Assembly: GCA_947579665.1 (NCBI GenBank)
Contig: OX388347.1
Coordinates: 24,730,562-24,794,561, forward strand
Length of the DNA stretch: 64,000 nt
Direction: 5' to 3'
Origin: Sympetrum striolatum
Taxonomy: Eukaryota > Arthropoda > Insecta > Odonata > Libellulidae
Below are positions 10,331 through 23,829 of this stretch, piece after piece. The notes below the pieces were generated by a model. The model had not been told where the DNA came from, made no database searches, and was given only the letters and a program-made list of their open reading frames with translations. A program made the position numbers and the translations under genes. Every line of letters starts with the position of its first letter. Positions within the stretch are counted from its first letter, which is position 1.

Positions 10331-13300
10331 CAATTCTTTATTTACGCTTTAGTAAGATTTCATAACATAAAAGCAAGGAACGCCTTTTTCAGTCATCATT
10401 TCAAAATTTCGTGTATTTATCACGGGCCGAATAACTCTCTTAGTTACTCTAAGTATTGTCTGAAGATAAGAATTACGTTTTTCTAGAATTTCGTGGGAGT
10501 ATCTTGTTTGAAGAGGAACCTATGAGAAACTAATGTTGTATATTTCCATCCCTTTTCCATTGCCTTATTTTGTGATTTACAGGTATAATAATGATACAGA
10601 TAGCATATAAGTAAAAAAGCGGGACCATACATCGGATTTGTAGATAGTAATGGCAGTTTTTATAATTCCGTATTTTTGTTAGAGCTATAGAAGCATACAA
10701 TCTTCACTATCTTGTTCTTATTCAAATATCATGATTATTGAAATCCACCCAAGTAAGCTACAAATCTTGGTTCGTTCAAATCTTAGCGTGAAGTATCCAA
10801 TACAACACCTTCGTGTGTTCGTCCAAAAATCCGCACTCCTCGCGATTTTCGTTTCCGCAAACTACTTTCGCGATTCGTAAATTGCAGAAACACACATAAT
10901 GAGCAAGCCGTACTCCTAAATCTTACGAAGAGCACTTGCTCGGATATGATACTAGGAATTGTGAGATGGTTAAGCGAAGAGATTTCATCGCGAGAGATAT
11001 TCTCTCCATTCCATCGTAAAGATGGAATCTAAGCGTTGGAGTGTATTTATCTTAGTCCCCCTATCGGCACTGTCAAAGGTATCCGAAATATGATCAATTT
11101 TATAAAAAAAATACGCAGCTTATCCTTTAACACTCTCAACGCTTATGGCCGCCTCAGGCGGTCATGGAGGTTTATTAAAAGGTAATTTTCCAAACGTATT
11201 GACACAATAAGGATTTCCTCCAATTAGGTAAATCAAAGTACGTTTTAAAGAATAGAAATATCGTCGAAAGGCATTTGAATGGAATAAGTGCGTACGAAAA
11301 ATAATAATCTTATTGAATCAAATCAAAACTTTTGTATCCATCAAGCAATATTATTTTTTAACTAAAACCGTCTCAATCAGCTTCAGCTAAACTTAGACCC
11401 AATGTATTAGCAATAAGTCCATATCCGCTTTTTTCAAGCATTTAAGAGGCACCAGAATATATCAAAAATTTAAAAATTAGAATGTGTACCACAAATTACT
11501 ATTGAAGGATTCATATAAATATTCAAATTATATAAATACAGTATTACCACATCAAATAACAAATCAATTATTGTTACATCACTCGTGGGGTTTTTATGAT
11601 AAATTTTAATGATTTGAAGTAAGCTATGAATAAGGCCCAAGTAACAAATTGGAAGGGATTGTTCTAATAAATCTCTTAGGAAATTTGTTTTCCAAATCGG
11701 TGGACTTATTAGATGTTGCATAAAGATTTTCTCATCTAAATATGTTTAGTAAAAGCATGATATATTCTGTGATTGCTTACCGAAGGAAGCTAAAAGTGTT
11801 TATGTACGTAACCGACAAGCCCCCGTTCGGTGGCAGCGGGTGCCTAGGCCCGCTTTATCTATTTTCATGATTATTAATGCAGTATGAATTCGGCTCAATA
11901 TGGTAACAGGCATCCGTAGTCACTGATGAATTTAGTTTCACAATGTGTGCACAATAGAGTTGTTTTCGTTATGAAATGAATTTTACAATTCATTACTAAA
12001 TGAACATTATGCAGCATTATGGCAGAAATTATGATCTTCAATATTAATGTTTTTCAGTATTTTTTAGAAAACATTTCGTTAATGAAAAACGACTGTAACC
12101 ACCGTCAACGAACTATTCAGTTTTGAATAACAGTCTCGTACTTTTTCCAATAAATTTAGGATAACATTCAGTTAGTGGTCTAAATCGACAGCAATCCCAC
12201 TGCCACGCAACCCTGGAGGATCGCAGGATTTAAATGTAAATGAATCCCGTTTGACTGATGTAATACAAGGTCACATGATACGCTCTCAGTCCGGTGGTTT
12301 GATAGGTTTCTGAATTGATTTACATATAATTCTTTTTCATTTGGAACAATTTTCTGGCTAATGATTTCAAATAGCACTCAGCTATCATAATGAAACTACA
12401 TCTTCATCAGACTAGCACCGTCGCCGTTATTCGGCGCATGGCAGAGGATATATGCAGAGTTCAGTTTATTTTCCTTGTCTGCTGATATCGCGTTTCCCAA
12501 ATCGAAAATTTTTTATAACCCATCACTATTCCTCTAGATCCATATAGATTTAAATACTTGGAAGTAAAGTCGAGGTAGTTAAAGAAGAAATTACGTGGTT
12601 GTTCTCTTCAAATTTGCCATTGATAAATTATGTGCACATAAGCTATGCCAAGGTATAATTTCAAAATTCCTGATATAAAAATTCTTCATCTACATGTGTA
12701 CATTTGTATCTAAATATGTTCATTTAGCAAGCCACCTTCAGAGTTTCGGCGATCAACACTTAATACGCATTACAAAGCCTACTTTCCTTGCCAATTATTG
12801 TCGCGTGTCTTGGTGAAAAAATGAATTTGTGCATAGCCTGATCCTAACATTTATTACCATGATATTCTAATGACTGATTGGACAGTCTAAAAGGATGGTA
12901 AAAATCTTCCATATTTTCGTTGAAATATTTATGTTAATATTTATTTGGTATTACAACTGAGTTTTAATCTTCCTTCTTGATTCTGCCCTGTGTTAATAAA
13001 TATCAAGGTAATGGTTGCAGATTCATAAACTTATTTAGCAATTCTTTCCAAGACATATATCTTTTATTTGTCTCATTTACACTCTATTAATTATGTTTCC
13101 ATTTGTTGTGACGATGGGTTAGTTCCACCGGGAAATTTATTCGTCTCAACCTTAATAAAATAAATAAGTTGCACCAGCTAATCTTTTTGTATACTTTGCA
13201 ATTTATTTTTATTTTTTTAATTATTATTGTAAAAATGCTACATGTTGACTAATCGTCCGGTGGCAACACATATAAATATACATATATTACATATATTATT

Positions 13301-13380
13301 ATAAATCCCATCTACATTTTTAGTTACAAAAAATATATATGTATTCACAAATTTATCCTTCCCTTCCCTCATAATACAAG
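10331..13380. other. No gene recognised
   Basis: AT-rich, with no supported gene. Small landmarks are a GC-rich hairpin-like patch gcgggtgcctaggcccgc at about 11838-11855 and a short GC-rich run near 10835-10870. Confidence 0.55.
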
Positions 13381-13394
13381 TTTTTCAGGATTCC

Positions 13395-13501
13395 CAGTAG
13401 GCCTTCACGGCTACCGTAGCGGTCCCGGGGACAAGTCCCCGCCGTACATCACCTTACCAGGCAATCCCCTACTCCACCTGTGTAGGTGGAGTAGGGGATT
13501 G
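13395..13501. repeat. Three consecutive GC-rich hairpins
   Basis: Within about 100 bases three perfect inverted repeats follow each other: gctac/gtagc with one base between; cggggac/gtccccg with a two-base loop; and an 18-base-arm hairpin at 13462-13479 and 13484-13501 (caatcccctactccacct and complement) with a four-base loop. The flanks are AT-rich. The sequence could be a terminus of an unrecognised transposon or a structured RNA; neither is shown. Confidence 0.7.
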
Positions 13502-13519
13502 ATCCCAAGTTTTTTGATT

Positions 13520-15900
13520 CGATCTCAAGAAGGAATAAAATAGTTTAATTTTGTTGATGATGTAGTAAAACAGAATATTCTAGAATAAAAATATTAATAG
13601 CTTTCTTAAAAATGTGTGGTAAATTCGCCATTTTAATTTTATAGATTAAAAAAATATTTGTGCCTAAAATTACCTTTCAAAAGCCATATTTTTGAAATCA
13701 AATAAGTTCTTGATAGGCCTATATCCTTCAGATCTCTCATACAGATACCCAATTTATTCGGTCAATCATAAGAGACGAAGAAGATATATTTTTCCTAATG
13801 AATATCTAAATTTCCATTACCCTTGGAGATCTGAAATAAGATTCCTTTCTGGTATTACTGTGGATTAACATTTTGTAATTGCACCGTCCATTTTAACGTT
13901 AGTTTCTCATTTTATTTAGGCCGTTTCAATGAGAGATTGGCGAAATATTACCATTAAGGTCATGAAACAGTAACTTATTTCTTAACCGTTCACAGGATAT
14001 CCTTTAGATCTTTTAAAAATATTTCATAATTAACAGTCTCCTGATAATCCGTGCCCAAAGAATTAAAATTCTTACTGAATATATTGCGTCAACGGAAAAT
14101 GTGGTCATTACGTAAACAAGTGCTTCTGATCTCGATCTTACTAGGCTTTTTCCATCCCCGTTTATCCTCCGCCACCCAACATCATTTCCTAATGTTTTTA
14201 TAATTGATCACACTAGAATACTCTATTAATTATCACCCTTTTATGTCAAGCAAATAGTTTAGAAATTTGAATAATATCAACTTCACTAGTAATTTTTCTT
14301 ATTTACATCAACGTTATTTCCCAAAACCCCCTTAGGATATTAGATTCTGAAAAAGATACAATGAAAGAATATTTTGGTTACATGGGCGATGATTATGTTT
14401 AGCAACCGAGAGCTGAGCTTATCAGTCATCCTACAAAATAACACTTGCGGAATAGTCTCATAGCTATATAGTATCTTAAATAGTAATCTATATTTTCATT
14501 GCATTTAGACATGCACGATTCCATTCATTTTATCAGTGTTAACTATTCAACTTTATATAAGTAGAAGTAGCCTCAGAGAAAGATACGAAAGGATTTTGCG
14601 CTCAGTGAGTTGTTTTTTAAACCTCTTTCTACTTTTGATCTTGGTCAACTAAAAATCCGTATTGAACTATTTTTAAACGCATTTTTTCGTTCAAAAACGC
14701 GTCTTTTGACAGTATATAGCTTGTTTAAAGAATGAAATTACAGCATGTTTAAATAACAAAATGGATATTTCATGTTCCAGGAATATTTGAGTGGAGATAA
14801 TTCTTCTATCACCGTCTGAGATAAAAACTCGAAGCTCTACCCCAAGAATAGTTGTACGCTGCTTATTGAATTCTATTGATTTTATTCGCAATAAATCAGC
14901 CAAAATAGTAATTTCCTGCCTATTTTGAAAGCCTCTCTCTAAATAAAGCTACATTAATTTTCTCATTCAATCGGTTTCCTGGAAGTTGCATTACCGTACA
15001 TTTCCCCTGCAAGATGACTTACGGCGATACATTTATTGCTGCCGCATTATGACATGTGGAATACTTTTCACTTGTGCGGCGGTATAGGGTGGAAAATTTA
15101 CATCCTTTACATAATTTTGGTCTCAATCTTGGCTGTGACATTATGAACTTTGCCGTATTATGGATGATGCTGACTAATGGAATACATTTTGGTAATTCCT
15201 TTTCAAATACCTTGAATATTGTTATTGGTAGGATCATTGCACTCCACTCACGAGGCAACTGTAGCGTTCAGCCTCCAAGAATAATGTAAGCACAAACTAA
15301 GCAACTCCTTATATTAATTGGTAAACCTTCCATCTCCAGGGCATTTCATACCTCATCATAGGTTTGTGGCCAAGACCAGCGGCCGCGCTGAAAACTCGAC
15401 AGAAAGGAATGAGTAGGTTTTTCATTAATCACGGGATTATATTTGCGCACCTTACCAATTTAAGCGTATTATACTGATCAAAATTTCACAAATTCTAGAA
15501 AATTAATAAATTTCTCACTTAATTCCATGCAAAAATATCAGCGCAATCCTTATGGAAACGAAGATAAATTTGCTAGAAGTTGTCAACTATTGACTCAATT
15601 TCTAGTTTTTCCTTTTATTATTAATTACTGTTGATTTAAAATAAACATAGTAAAGATTCTTGATTCGCAAGATTGATGAATAAACATCCTAGAGAATGAC
15701 ATAACAATTTCTCGCGGTTCATGGTAACAATTACAGGAATGAATAGAGGAATTCCAAAGTGTTCCCATTTTCGTCCATGATTCATGTAAATCATTGAAGA
15801 ATGTGCGCCTTTTAGAGATACTTCCATATAAAGGAAAGTTCCAAATGCGACGAGAAACTGTGCCACATATCGACATGATTAACTAGCTATCGTCATCAGC
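13520..15900. other. No gene recognised
   Basis: AT-rich, short frames only. A 77-codon plus-strand frame at 15056-15289 ends next to gtaagc, but its upstream side lacks a good acceptor and the protein is not familiar. Confidence 0.5.
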
Positions 15901-15929
15901 GTTTTTAATATCTCACTCGCGTTATCGTT

Positions 15930-16420
15930 TAGAAATTTCTGCGTCGCTTTCTCGATTGCTTGGACAAAAAGCAATTACCCACTCTCCCTCTCGAAGGCAC
16001 GCCGTAAGCAACTGCGGGAGTGCTTTAAAAGTACGCTATTTATTACTTCCTTCTATCCTGCCAAGAGCCATTTTCAGACGCATTACCTCCTCGAGTGAAA
16101 ACAATCTGGAGTGCCTAAAGAGTTTTTCAAGAGTGCTTTCTGATTCTTTACTCGGCGTACGCAATATGCATCCAATTAACGAGAAACTACTGTCGCAATT
16201 TCGCAGCTGTACCCACGTGAGCGACCGACAAAAACTTTTTCTGTATCCGAGTCGAAAGATCAAATGGCCCCTTGAAATTAAGGTGTTGATTGCAATCAAG
16301 TCTTTGGTGCGTGTAGAATAAGGTCGTGTTTGCTCAGCGAATGAGGAAGCCAAGAATTTGATATCGATGTCGAACCGCAATTAATGGGGGTCACTCGGGG
16401 TAATTTGTCTTCGGAAGATA
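15930..16420. promoter_or_regulatory. Higher-complexity island open on both strands
   Basis: Base composition is more balanced than the flanks, and overlapping frames of 121 codons (plus, 15956-16321) and 114 codons (minus, 16036-16380) stay open. Neither protein has a recognisable domain. Contains the E-box-like ccacgtgag at about 16214. A conserved non-coding element or enhancer is a reasonable guess; a lineage-specific exon is the alternative. Confidence 0.25.
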
Positions 16421-17479
16421 TACGATACATATCGAATGGTTGGTGAGGTGAAAACACGGCCTCGCAATCTTTCCGCGCATGTTTAATTGCATCCCGTAGA
16501 TAAATATTCTGAATAGATCAATACACTTGCCTTTTCCTTATCACAATATTTCTACCCCAGAATGTATTACATTATTTAGTTCCTCATCTATAAAATGTAT
16601 CCACATTATTTATATCTGATGGAATTCCAATGTGAAGGGAGCTAGACAGTTTCCTATACTCAAAACTACGTTTTACTGAGCACGCAATCATACGTTTCTA
16701 CAAATCATTTCCGCTTTTCTATGTCATTATAAGCGCTTGCGACCATTTCTGTATACAGTATATTTTAATGAAGTTCTTTTATTCTCTATTAAAGATGAAA
16801 TTCATGTGAATCAGTCCTACGGAATCTCGATATTTTAAACTGAATTGTATGTTCATACTAAAAGATTTGATAGAAAGGATTCAATTACTTACGATGCGCT
16901 TAAAATTTTTTAAGAAGAAAACCTAGAAATCAGGAGAATTTGTCACTTTCATTGATACACGAGAGCTTATCATCATGCAAAGATTAAAAGCTTAGTTCTT
17001 TCCAAAAGAGAATTTTTGAACATCTTAATACTGATATATGCAACTATTTTTATCAATATGTATCCCCTTCATATTTCAAGCTTTCAATATTTCACTATTG
17101 TGTAGTAGAAGAGCTCGATCTACTGATCGTTCCCAAACTGAACTTCGGTAAAACTTTCCATTCATTCAGTTCCGTTGATTATCATCATCATCTTGAATAA
17201 TATTTGTTAGACAAACGTAGAAGCATAGATAACTCGTGTTCAACCGTAAAACTAACACTAGCTCATAGTCTTTACAAAATAAAAAATTAACTCCTTAAAG
17301 TTAGCTTCCCCAACTATCGTGAGACAATGTCAGCTAATCGTCAACAGTTAGGTACCTATTTTTAACTCCGACATGTTCAGGGCATATTTTATTGCGTGAT
17401 CTTAATTAATTACAGATATAATCTGCTGTTAACGATGATTGTGTCTATAACGAGTAAAATGTTGCTTGCATTTTGCAAG

Positions 17480-18520
17480 CATGTTGATAACACAAATTTC
17501 AAGTCGACATCATATCAAAAGTAGAAAAAGCATTGAAAATATTCATAAAATTCGCTGCAATTTTTCCGTCCGGCATCGAACCCGAGATTTCCTGGTGATA
17601 ATTACCTTGAAGAACAACAAAGGATTACCGTCTCTAACTATGTGTGAAAACTCAAGCAGAAACATTGGCTGCAACTGCCTCAAACGACGTCCTACTTTTC
17701 CCATATATTCCTTACGTTAGAATTTGTAATGTGCTCTGGCATCGAACCCAGAAACAGCATGGTCTTATCTTATTTTTTTCATAAACTAAATCTTAATATA
17801 CATCTTCTAACAAAGCAAGAATGTCCTATCATATCGATAAATGCATCAAAAAAACAATGAAAAGCTACCCCAATGTATTATATATGGAGGATGCATTTAC
17901 CACCTGGCATCGAACCCGGATCTTTTTGGAAATACATTCTATGCAACACAACAGAAAATAACCATCTCTAACTATGTGTAAAAATTCAAGCAGAAATATT
18001 GGTTGCAACTGTCTCAAACGACGTCCTACTTTTCCCATATATTCCTTATGAGAGAAATTTTAATATGCCCCGGCATCGAACCCAGGAAAAGTACGGTCTT
18101 ATCTAAATTTTTTTCTTAAACCAATTCTTACCATACATGTTCTAGCCAAGCACGAACTTCCTGTCATTTCGATAAGTGCATAAAAAAATAATGAAAAACT
18201 ACTCCCATGTATTTTAAAGGGCAGATATTTGCATCGTCCTAGCATAGAATCCAGGATATTTTTTGTTAAAGTCATTTATATTTTTGATAGAGGATGACCA
18301 TAAATATAGGCTGCTAGAGTTTTGATTCTCTACCTATCCGAAAAGTATTTTTTTTTTTTAATTTCGGAAAATCAAAGCAATGCATTTAAATGGAGAAAAT
18401 CGGGACTTTGGGGTCCTCTGGAATCGAGCCCATGACACTGAAATTCAAAATCGCAATTTTTCTGGTGATTACATGTTATGGCCAATATGTCGTAAAAATT
18501 TCAAGTCAATGACGCTTGTG
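17480..18520 (-). repeat. Tandem array of tRNA-like repeats, ~167-bp monomer, 334-bp dimer
   Basis: On the plus strand ggcatcgaaccc-type boxes start at 17572, 17738, 17906, 18072, 18241 and 18420. Read on the minus strand they are gggttcgatgcc, close to the polymerase-III B box. Spacings are 166, 168, 166, 169 and 179; the longest holds a run of about a dozen T. Alternate units match best: 17679-17714 and 18013-18048 are identical over 36 bases at an offset of 334. An A-box-like tagttagagacgg (minus strand of 17628-17640) and its counterpart at 17962-17974 lie about 44 bases upstream of their B boxes, a spacing that fits tRNA-type promoters. This is tRNA-derived SINE material arranged as a short satellite-like array. 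Whether it is transcribed is unknown. Confidence 0.65.
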
Positions 18521-18543
18521 GTTTAGCCTGTGAATTAGTATCC

Positions 18544-18566
18544 TATCTATCTATCTATATATATAC
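18544..18566. repeat. TATC/TA microsatellite
   Basis: tatc-type tetranucleotide repeats pass into alternating TA, at the right edge of the tRNA-like array. Confidence 0.9.
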
Positions 18567-18687
18567 ATGAATGAATCCGGAGAAGCAATTATATATAATA
18601 GATAGTACCCTACAAGCCAGATTTCGTCCTTTGGCAGAGGGTGTAGACACAAATCATTTGAACTACTTTTTAGTCTGTTATTATCTT

Positions 18688-19000
18688 AATAATAATAATA
18701 ATAATAAAGGACTTTATTCAGGGCGAGATTGAGACTATCAAGTCTCTTCTTACACCTAACCCTTTGTCATGTTGGAACATGACCTTTGTCATGTTGGAAC
18801 ATGGATACAATATCTTGTATCGTTACTGGAAAGAATGAATTTTTAAGAAGACTTGTTCCAGCAACTATTTATGTAAATTTACTCTAATTATCGGATCGGC
18901 CAAAATAGCAAAAGATTGTATGATTCGGGTTGTATATTCCGAAAATATACATATTTTCCCGGAATTTATCAAGTAATCGCAGCTTATCTTCTAATCTCAT
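18688..19000 (-). pseudogene. LINE 3' end with (AAT)n tail
   Basis: Read on the minus strand, about 18868 to 18805 translates to TSLLKNSFFPVTIQDI, which fits the K.SFFP.TI..WN.L motif near the C-terminus of LINE reverse transcriptases; the WN.LP part is degraded. The 3' UTR follows, containing gactatcaagtct and its reverse-oriented partner, then an aataaag-like signal and a TTA tail (plus-strand AAT repeats at 18688-18707). The tail fixes the 3' end. Heavily 5' truncated. Confidence 0.6.
18761..18804. repeat. 22-bp direct tandem duplication with internal palindrome
   Basis: cctttgtcatgttggaacat is repeated immediately at an offset of 22. Each copy contains tcatgttggaacatga-type dyad symmetry (catgtt gg aacatg). 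It lies in the 3' UTR of the minus-strand LINE. Confidence 0.9.
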
Positions 19001-22000
19001 TTCTTGCCTAATTTCTTGCTTAATTCTCATTTCTCATTTCAACCTAAGTATGAGAGCATTTTTTCTAAATCTTGCTTTTATATCGCAGAATTTTTAACTT
19101 AACTTATCGTCTTGCGCTAAACTTTATCGAATCCACAAGGAAACGTTTCATCGTCGAAGTCACTGTGGTAGAAAAATTAGATCGTAAGCGCTAAAATTTT
19201 GGGTAGACCTTAAATAAATATATTTCATAGTTTATTTCCATCATACCATGTATTGCTTTTGTGAATAAAATATGGAAATCTTACTGTGATTTAAATTTTA
19301 GTTTTCGTAGCAGAAAGGGACGGAAGGAGTTATGCGCATATTGTATTATTTAGTCGTTCATCGAAACATATTTTCTTCACAAAGATTTTTTGTGCGCTCT
19401 CCTTTCGAAGACAAGAGAAAAATATTTTTACTCTTTGAATTGCATTCTGTTAAATCAAAGCTGTTATGAATATAAGTCACAATATTTTCTAATCCCTTGG
19501 GTATTTTCCGCCTCAAATGACTTTCTTGGTATTTCTTATATGGATCATCATATACTCCCTGATAATATGTAAATAGATATTTTTTATCGATTGAAGAGGC
19601 CTGTTGAAAATTATTTCACCACAGATATCAGAATATTAGGAATAATAAAAATGGCTGCACTTGCTATTCCTCGTACAGTTGTATTTCTATACCTGATATT
19701 TTCAGGAATAGCAAAATGAATCATGTTTGACGATACCATAGGCACTCTCACTTGCACTTGCTTCCAGCTGCAGCAGAATACATTAAAATAGTGGATAAAG
19801 AGAAATAAATGCAACACCCGTATAGATATTTTAATGTAGAATAGAAAAGGGAACATCTTTGTGGAGATTCTAGAGATTTTCACAAAACTGAAGTATAGAA
19901 AGAAAATTTCGATTTGCTGAGCGTTTGGATCTCCGCGTGAAATTACATCTTTATTATGAGGTTATTACTACTTCAATATCTGTGATTCATTTTCAACTAT
20001 AAATATGATTCCTCCTTTTGCATATACCACATGCGCATTAAGAAGGGAACGGTCAACGTAATTTCAACATAATGAAGCGACGAAATGTTTTCCGTTGAGT
20101 AAAGAGTTATTTCTACATTTCTTTCTAACGTTAAATTTCTATTTTTCCGGAATATAGTATGCCAGCAGAATATTTATCAGTTATGTTTCTCCGTTTAGAT
20201 TCAAAGGGAAGCTCGGTTATTAAGGTATAAATATTTGTTGTTGTTGTTGTTGTTGCCAAAGTAATTGAAAAGGGTTTCTGAAATGAATTACCACATAAAA
20301 AGCGATACAAAAAATTACAGGCTTCTTCATTTCTCAATTGTAGTATTTCTTTTTCGTTTACGATCCTGTTTCTAAGGAAATGTTAAAATATTTTTCACCA
20401 TTTTTACCAGCTGTAATCAAATACAACAGCCCATTTCCTGTTATCATATGAAAGGGAAAACAGCGCTTGTTTTGATTCCATCGCTCATAACCTAACCAAT
20501 TAATCATATCTTATGTTGCGACATTTCTTGAAAAATTATTACAATATACTCATCGGAATTAAATTTCAGAACAATGAATGCAATATCGAAAATCTTTAAC
20601 GTAGAGGCAATAGATATTTCAACTATCAGCATTACCTTTTAACAGAAAAACTGTCTATGAATGCTCGGTAAACAGCAGAATTTTCCTATTTCATACTGTA
20701 AAATTTTGTATGGTGACGCATATGATTAAGTTACATCGCAGTATTCTTGCCTTCTTTCATTCGGTGAGACTGAGTTAATCGTAACTTTACTAGGATGAGT
20801 GCTCACTTCATATCAATTCTGCTGCATCGTTTATATGTCCCTCTTCCATTTTAAATTGTACGTATTTCTAATCCTCCCAGTTTAGCAAGAGATATGGAAA
20901 AGTTCATTTAGCTACCAACATTCCTATTATTTTTTCCAAGCACCTCTGCCTCGATAGCTAAGAAGTACTCAGAATATTGTATTTTTGACTTTTTACTGCC
21001 CATATGCAATGGTACATTTTTCTTGTGGCACTGTAAATATATTGTGTCTATAGTTGCAGCTCATTTCTGAATTATCTGTTCTTGCTGGTCCATTTTTCTT
21101 CATCCTCCTATCGCGCACTATAGATTATAATAATGTAAAATATTAGAATAAAGAATGACAACAATTGTTAATAACTAAAGTTAATATAATTCAAGTTAAA
21201 CTAACTATTGTTAAACTAGTGTAATGATTTACGTTGGCTGAATATTCAGAAATAAGTAAAAATGTAGATTATTCCAAAATTTTTACCAAATGGTTCTTTA
21301 AATCTTTTACTTTTTTATGCGGTGTAGGACGTTTAACTTAGAACATATCAGATTGAAAAATTTTGCTGCTTCTTTTCCAACCAAGATGCTCGTTCAGACC
21401 CATGTTCGTCTTCCATCCGTTAACGTAATAATTGCGGCCGTATTTGCGTATTTCGCAACACTGGTCATTATTATAGGACTTCAAACTCATTGCCCACTTG
21501 TCAATTTTTTCCTTATTTGAGAGAGCCCATCTCCCTTAACCCTTTATAAGTAGAAATAGTCTGATCCTTCCAGTATTTATTAAATATATATGATTAAAAT
21601 AAATTCTTATTGTAAACATAACCAGCTGAAGTGCCCGTTAATTCTAGATGGGAAAATAGAATTAGGGTAAATACAGTAGCTCTAATTGTACCTAATTAAT
21701 CTAACATCTCTCATATCTAATGACGCAGATTGTCGAAATCTCTGCTCAACTAAGACAGACACACAAACTCTATACTTTTTTATTATATCATCATTGAATA
21801 TTTTAAACAATTTCTCCATATCAGAAAGAAAATAACTCCAACGCTAATTGCAATCGTTTCCGAAGAAACCACGAGGAATGAAAATATTGTTCCATAGATT
21901 GGGATGGAATTTTGATGGTTAGATGTCTTACACCCTGGTAATTTTTCTATTAGATTGTGCCAATTGAATGTTTATGACTATCACAATCTATTTCTCCTTG

Positions 22001-23820
22001 TACTTAGTGCCGAAAATATGTTGATAATAAAGTAACCGATTTTCCAGATGTATACGCTGCGCGAAGAAGCTGGAATTCACACATCTGAGGTAAAAATGTT
22101 AACTAGATAGTACTATATAGCCACTTAATCATTGCATTTCCAGTTTCTCAAGAACTGTGTGCTTATATTTCAGTTTATATTAATAAACCAGCAATTTCGT
22201 ACAACTTCACGAAGACCAATGATAATTTCTAATGCAATTATCTTCTTTATAAGGTAATCTCGAAGGGATTACAAACCTAAGAAAAACAGAAGTTTGCATT
22301 ACTCGTAGATTTTATAAAAGATATATATAGATATATAGATGATGTAACAGAGATGATAGTTTCAGGTATACTTGATATAAGTTGCTTTCCAGTGGTTAGT
22401 TTGTTGCCCTTTTAAGGACAACTTACACAGGAGTCTCACTGCATCGAGAATAGAAGTAAGTTTTTCACACAACTGCGAATGATGTTTACTAGTAAGTTTT
22501 TCGCGGAGTTTTGGTTTGGTGTATTACAAATAAAAAATATAGATCTTATACTGGAGTCACATATCATTAAATGTTTTTCGTATGAAGCAGCATGTTAAAT
22601 GATCAAGTGCCGCGGTTTGACTACCATTGCTTCATATTAACGTATTACGTATTTGAGAAATTAGAGAAGGTGCACTCCTTAATTTCCTGTTATTCAGCGT
22701 TGGCGTTGTCTAATCATAATTTTATTATATATAACATGATATTGCCAAACTTTGCGTTTAGTGTACAATCTTAGCAAAGTTTTATCATATCTTGATGCAT
22801 AGTAATGCCGTACGGAACACCGCAAGTTTATGCGTATTTCGGTATCAGTGTTTGTGGTCCATTGTGACGATAATGAAATCAAGTGAAACACTGAAGATGG
22901 AGCTCAGATTTTTTTTCGTGGCACCAATATCATAATTTAGCTTTATTCTAAATTGTGAAATAAATTTTTTTTAAACATTCAAACCCAGTCCAACCACCAG
23001 CTGTGACCTATTTTGTTGATGGAAATTGTTTCTATTAGCGTTCATGCTCTAACATAGAATGCTTTCAGCATACACCATCCCCTCGTAAATGACCGGGTAC
23101 TAAGATTAATATGTATATGTGTACTGTTTCCTGAAACAAAGAATGGTATAATGTAGAGAAATAGATCAAACTTACTGATCTAGACACCATAACGGAATAG
23201 TACTGTTAACCATGGTTCAAACATTTCCCCAATAATGTAAAATTTTCTGGAATCAATTAAATATCTCCGATAATGATGGTGCTAGCTGCAGAATTACAGA
23301 ATCAGAAGCGAATTTAAATGTTTTTATTTTATATAATATTATTTTTATGGAAGAAATAACTGTGTTTTTAAGTGCTAAAATTACGAAATTTGTGATATTA
23401 GCAGTCACGAATGATTTTCAGTATATGTATGAATGTACCCTTTGGCCTTCCACGCCAATAAATTGCTTTAGTATAAATCGTTCTCTATATGTGTAAGCCT
23501 TTGAATAAAAACAAAAAACTCGCTTAAGTGTTGATCACACCGATTTTGCCCACTCTCTTTGTTGAGGTGTTATTCATATTCCTCGAAAATTTATGAAAAT
23601 CGTACAAACGCTGGAAATGTAAAGGGTTATGATATTATTTGCAATTTGCCGCGATCCTATGGTTTACGATGGGGTTACTGGTAAAGCTTGGGAGCTTCCG
23701 CTTCTTTGGGATATTAAATATGCAGTTTCATCCTCTAAACATACAAGATATCAATTTTCGTAGAAATGTATTCATCTCGTGCATACATCTCAATAACGCT
23801 ATTTCGTTTCGGAGCAACTA
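19001..23820. other. No gene recognised
   Basis: AT-rich sequence with frames under about 90 codons and no domain. Contains a TTG trinucleotide repeat at 20235-20256. I see no transposon end that can be paired. Confidence 0.55.
20235..20256. repeat. (TTG)n microsatellite
   Basis: Seven consecutive TTG units. Confidence 0.95.
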
Positions 23821-23829
23821 AGTTACTTG

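Noticed and set aside
15056..15289. Exon ending at a gtaagc donor
   Set aside because: The upstream acceptor is poor, the protein is unfamiliar, and a minus-strand frame overlaps it.
17480..18520. CRISPR-like array of regularly spaced short repeats
   Set aside because: The repeated box is only about 12 bases and the intervening sequence is itself repetitive with a 334-bp period. The surrounding DNA is eukaryotic and the box fits a tRNA B box.
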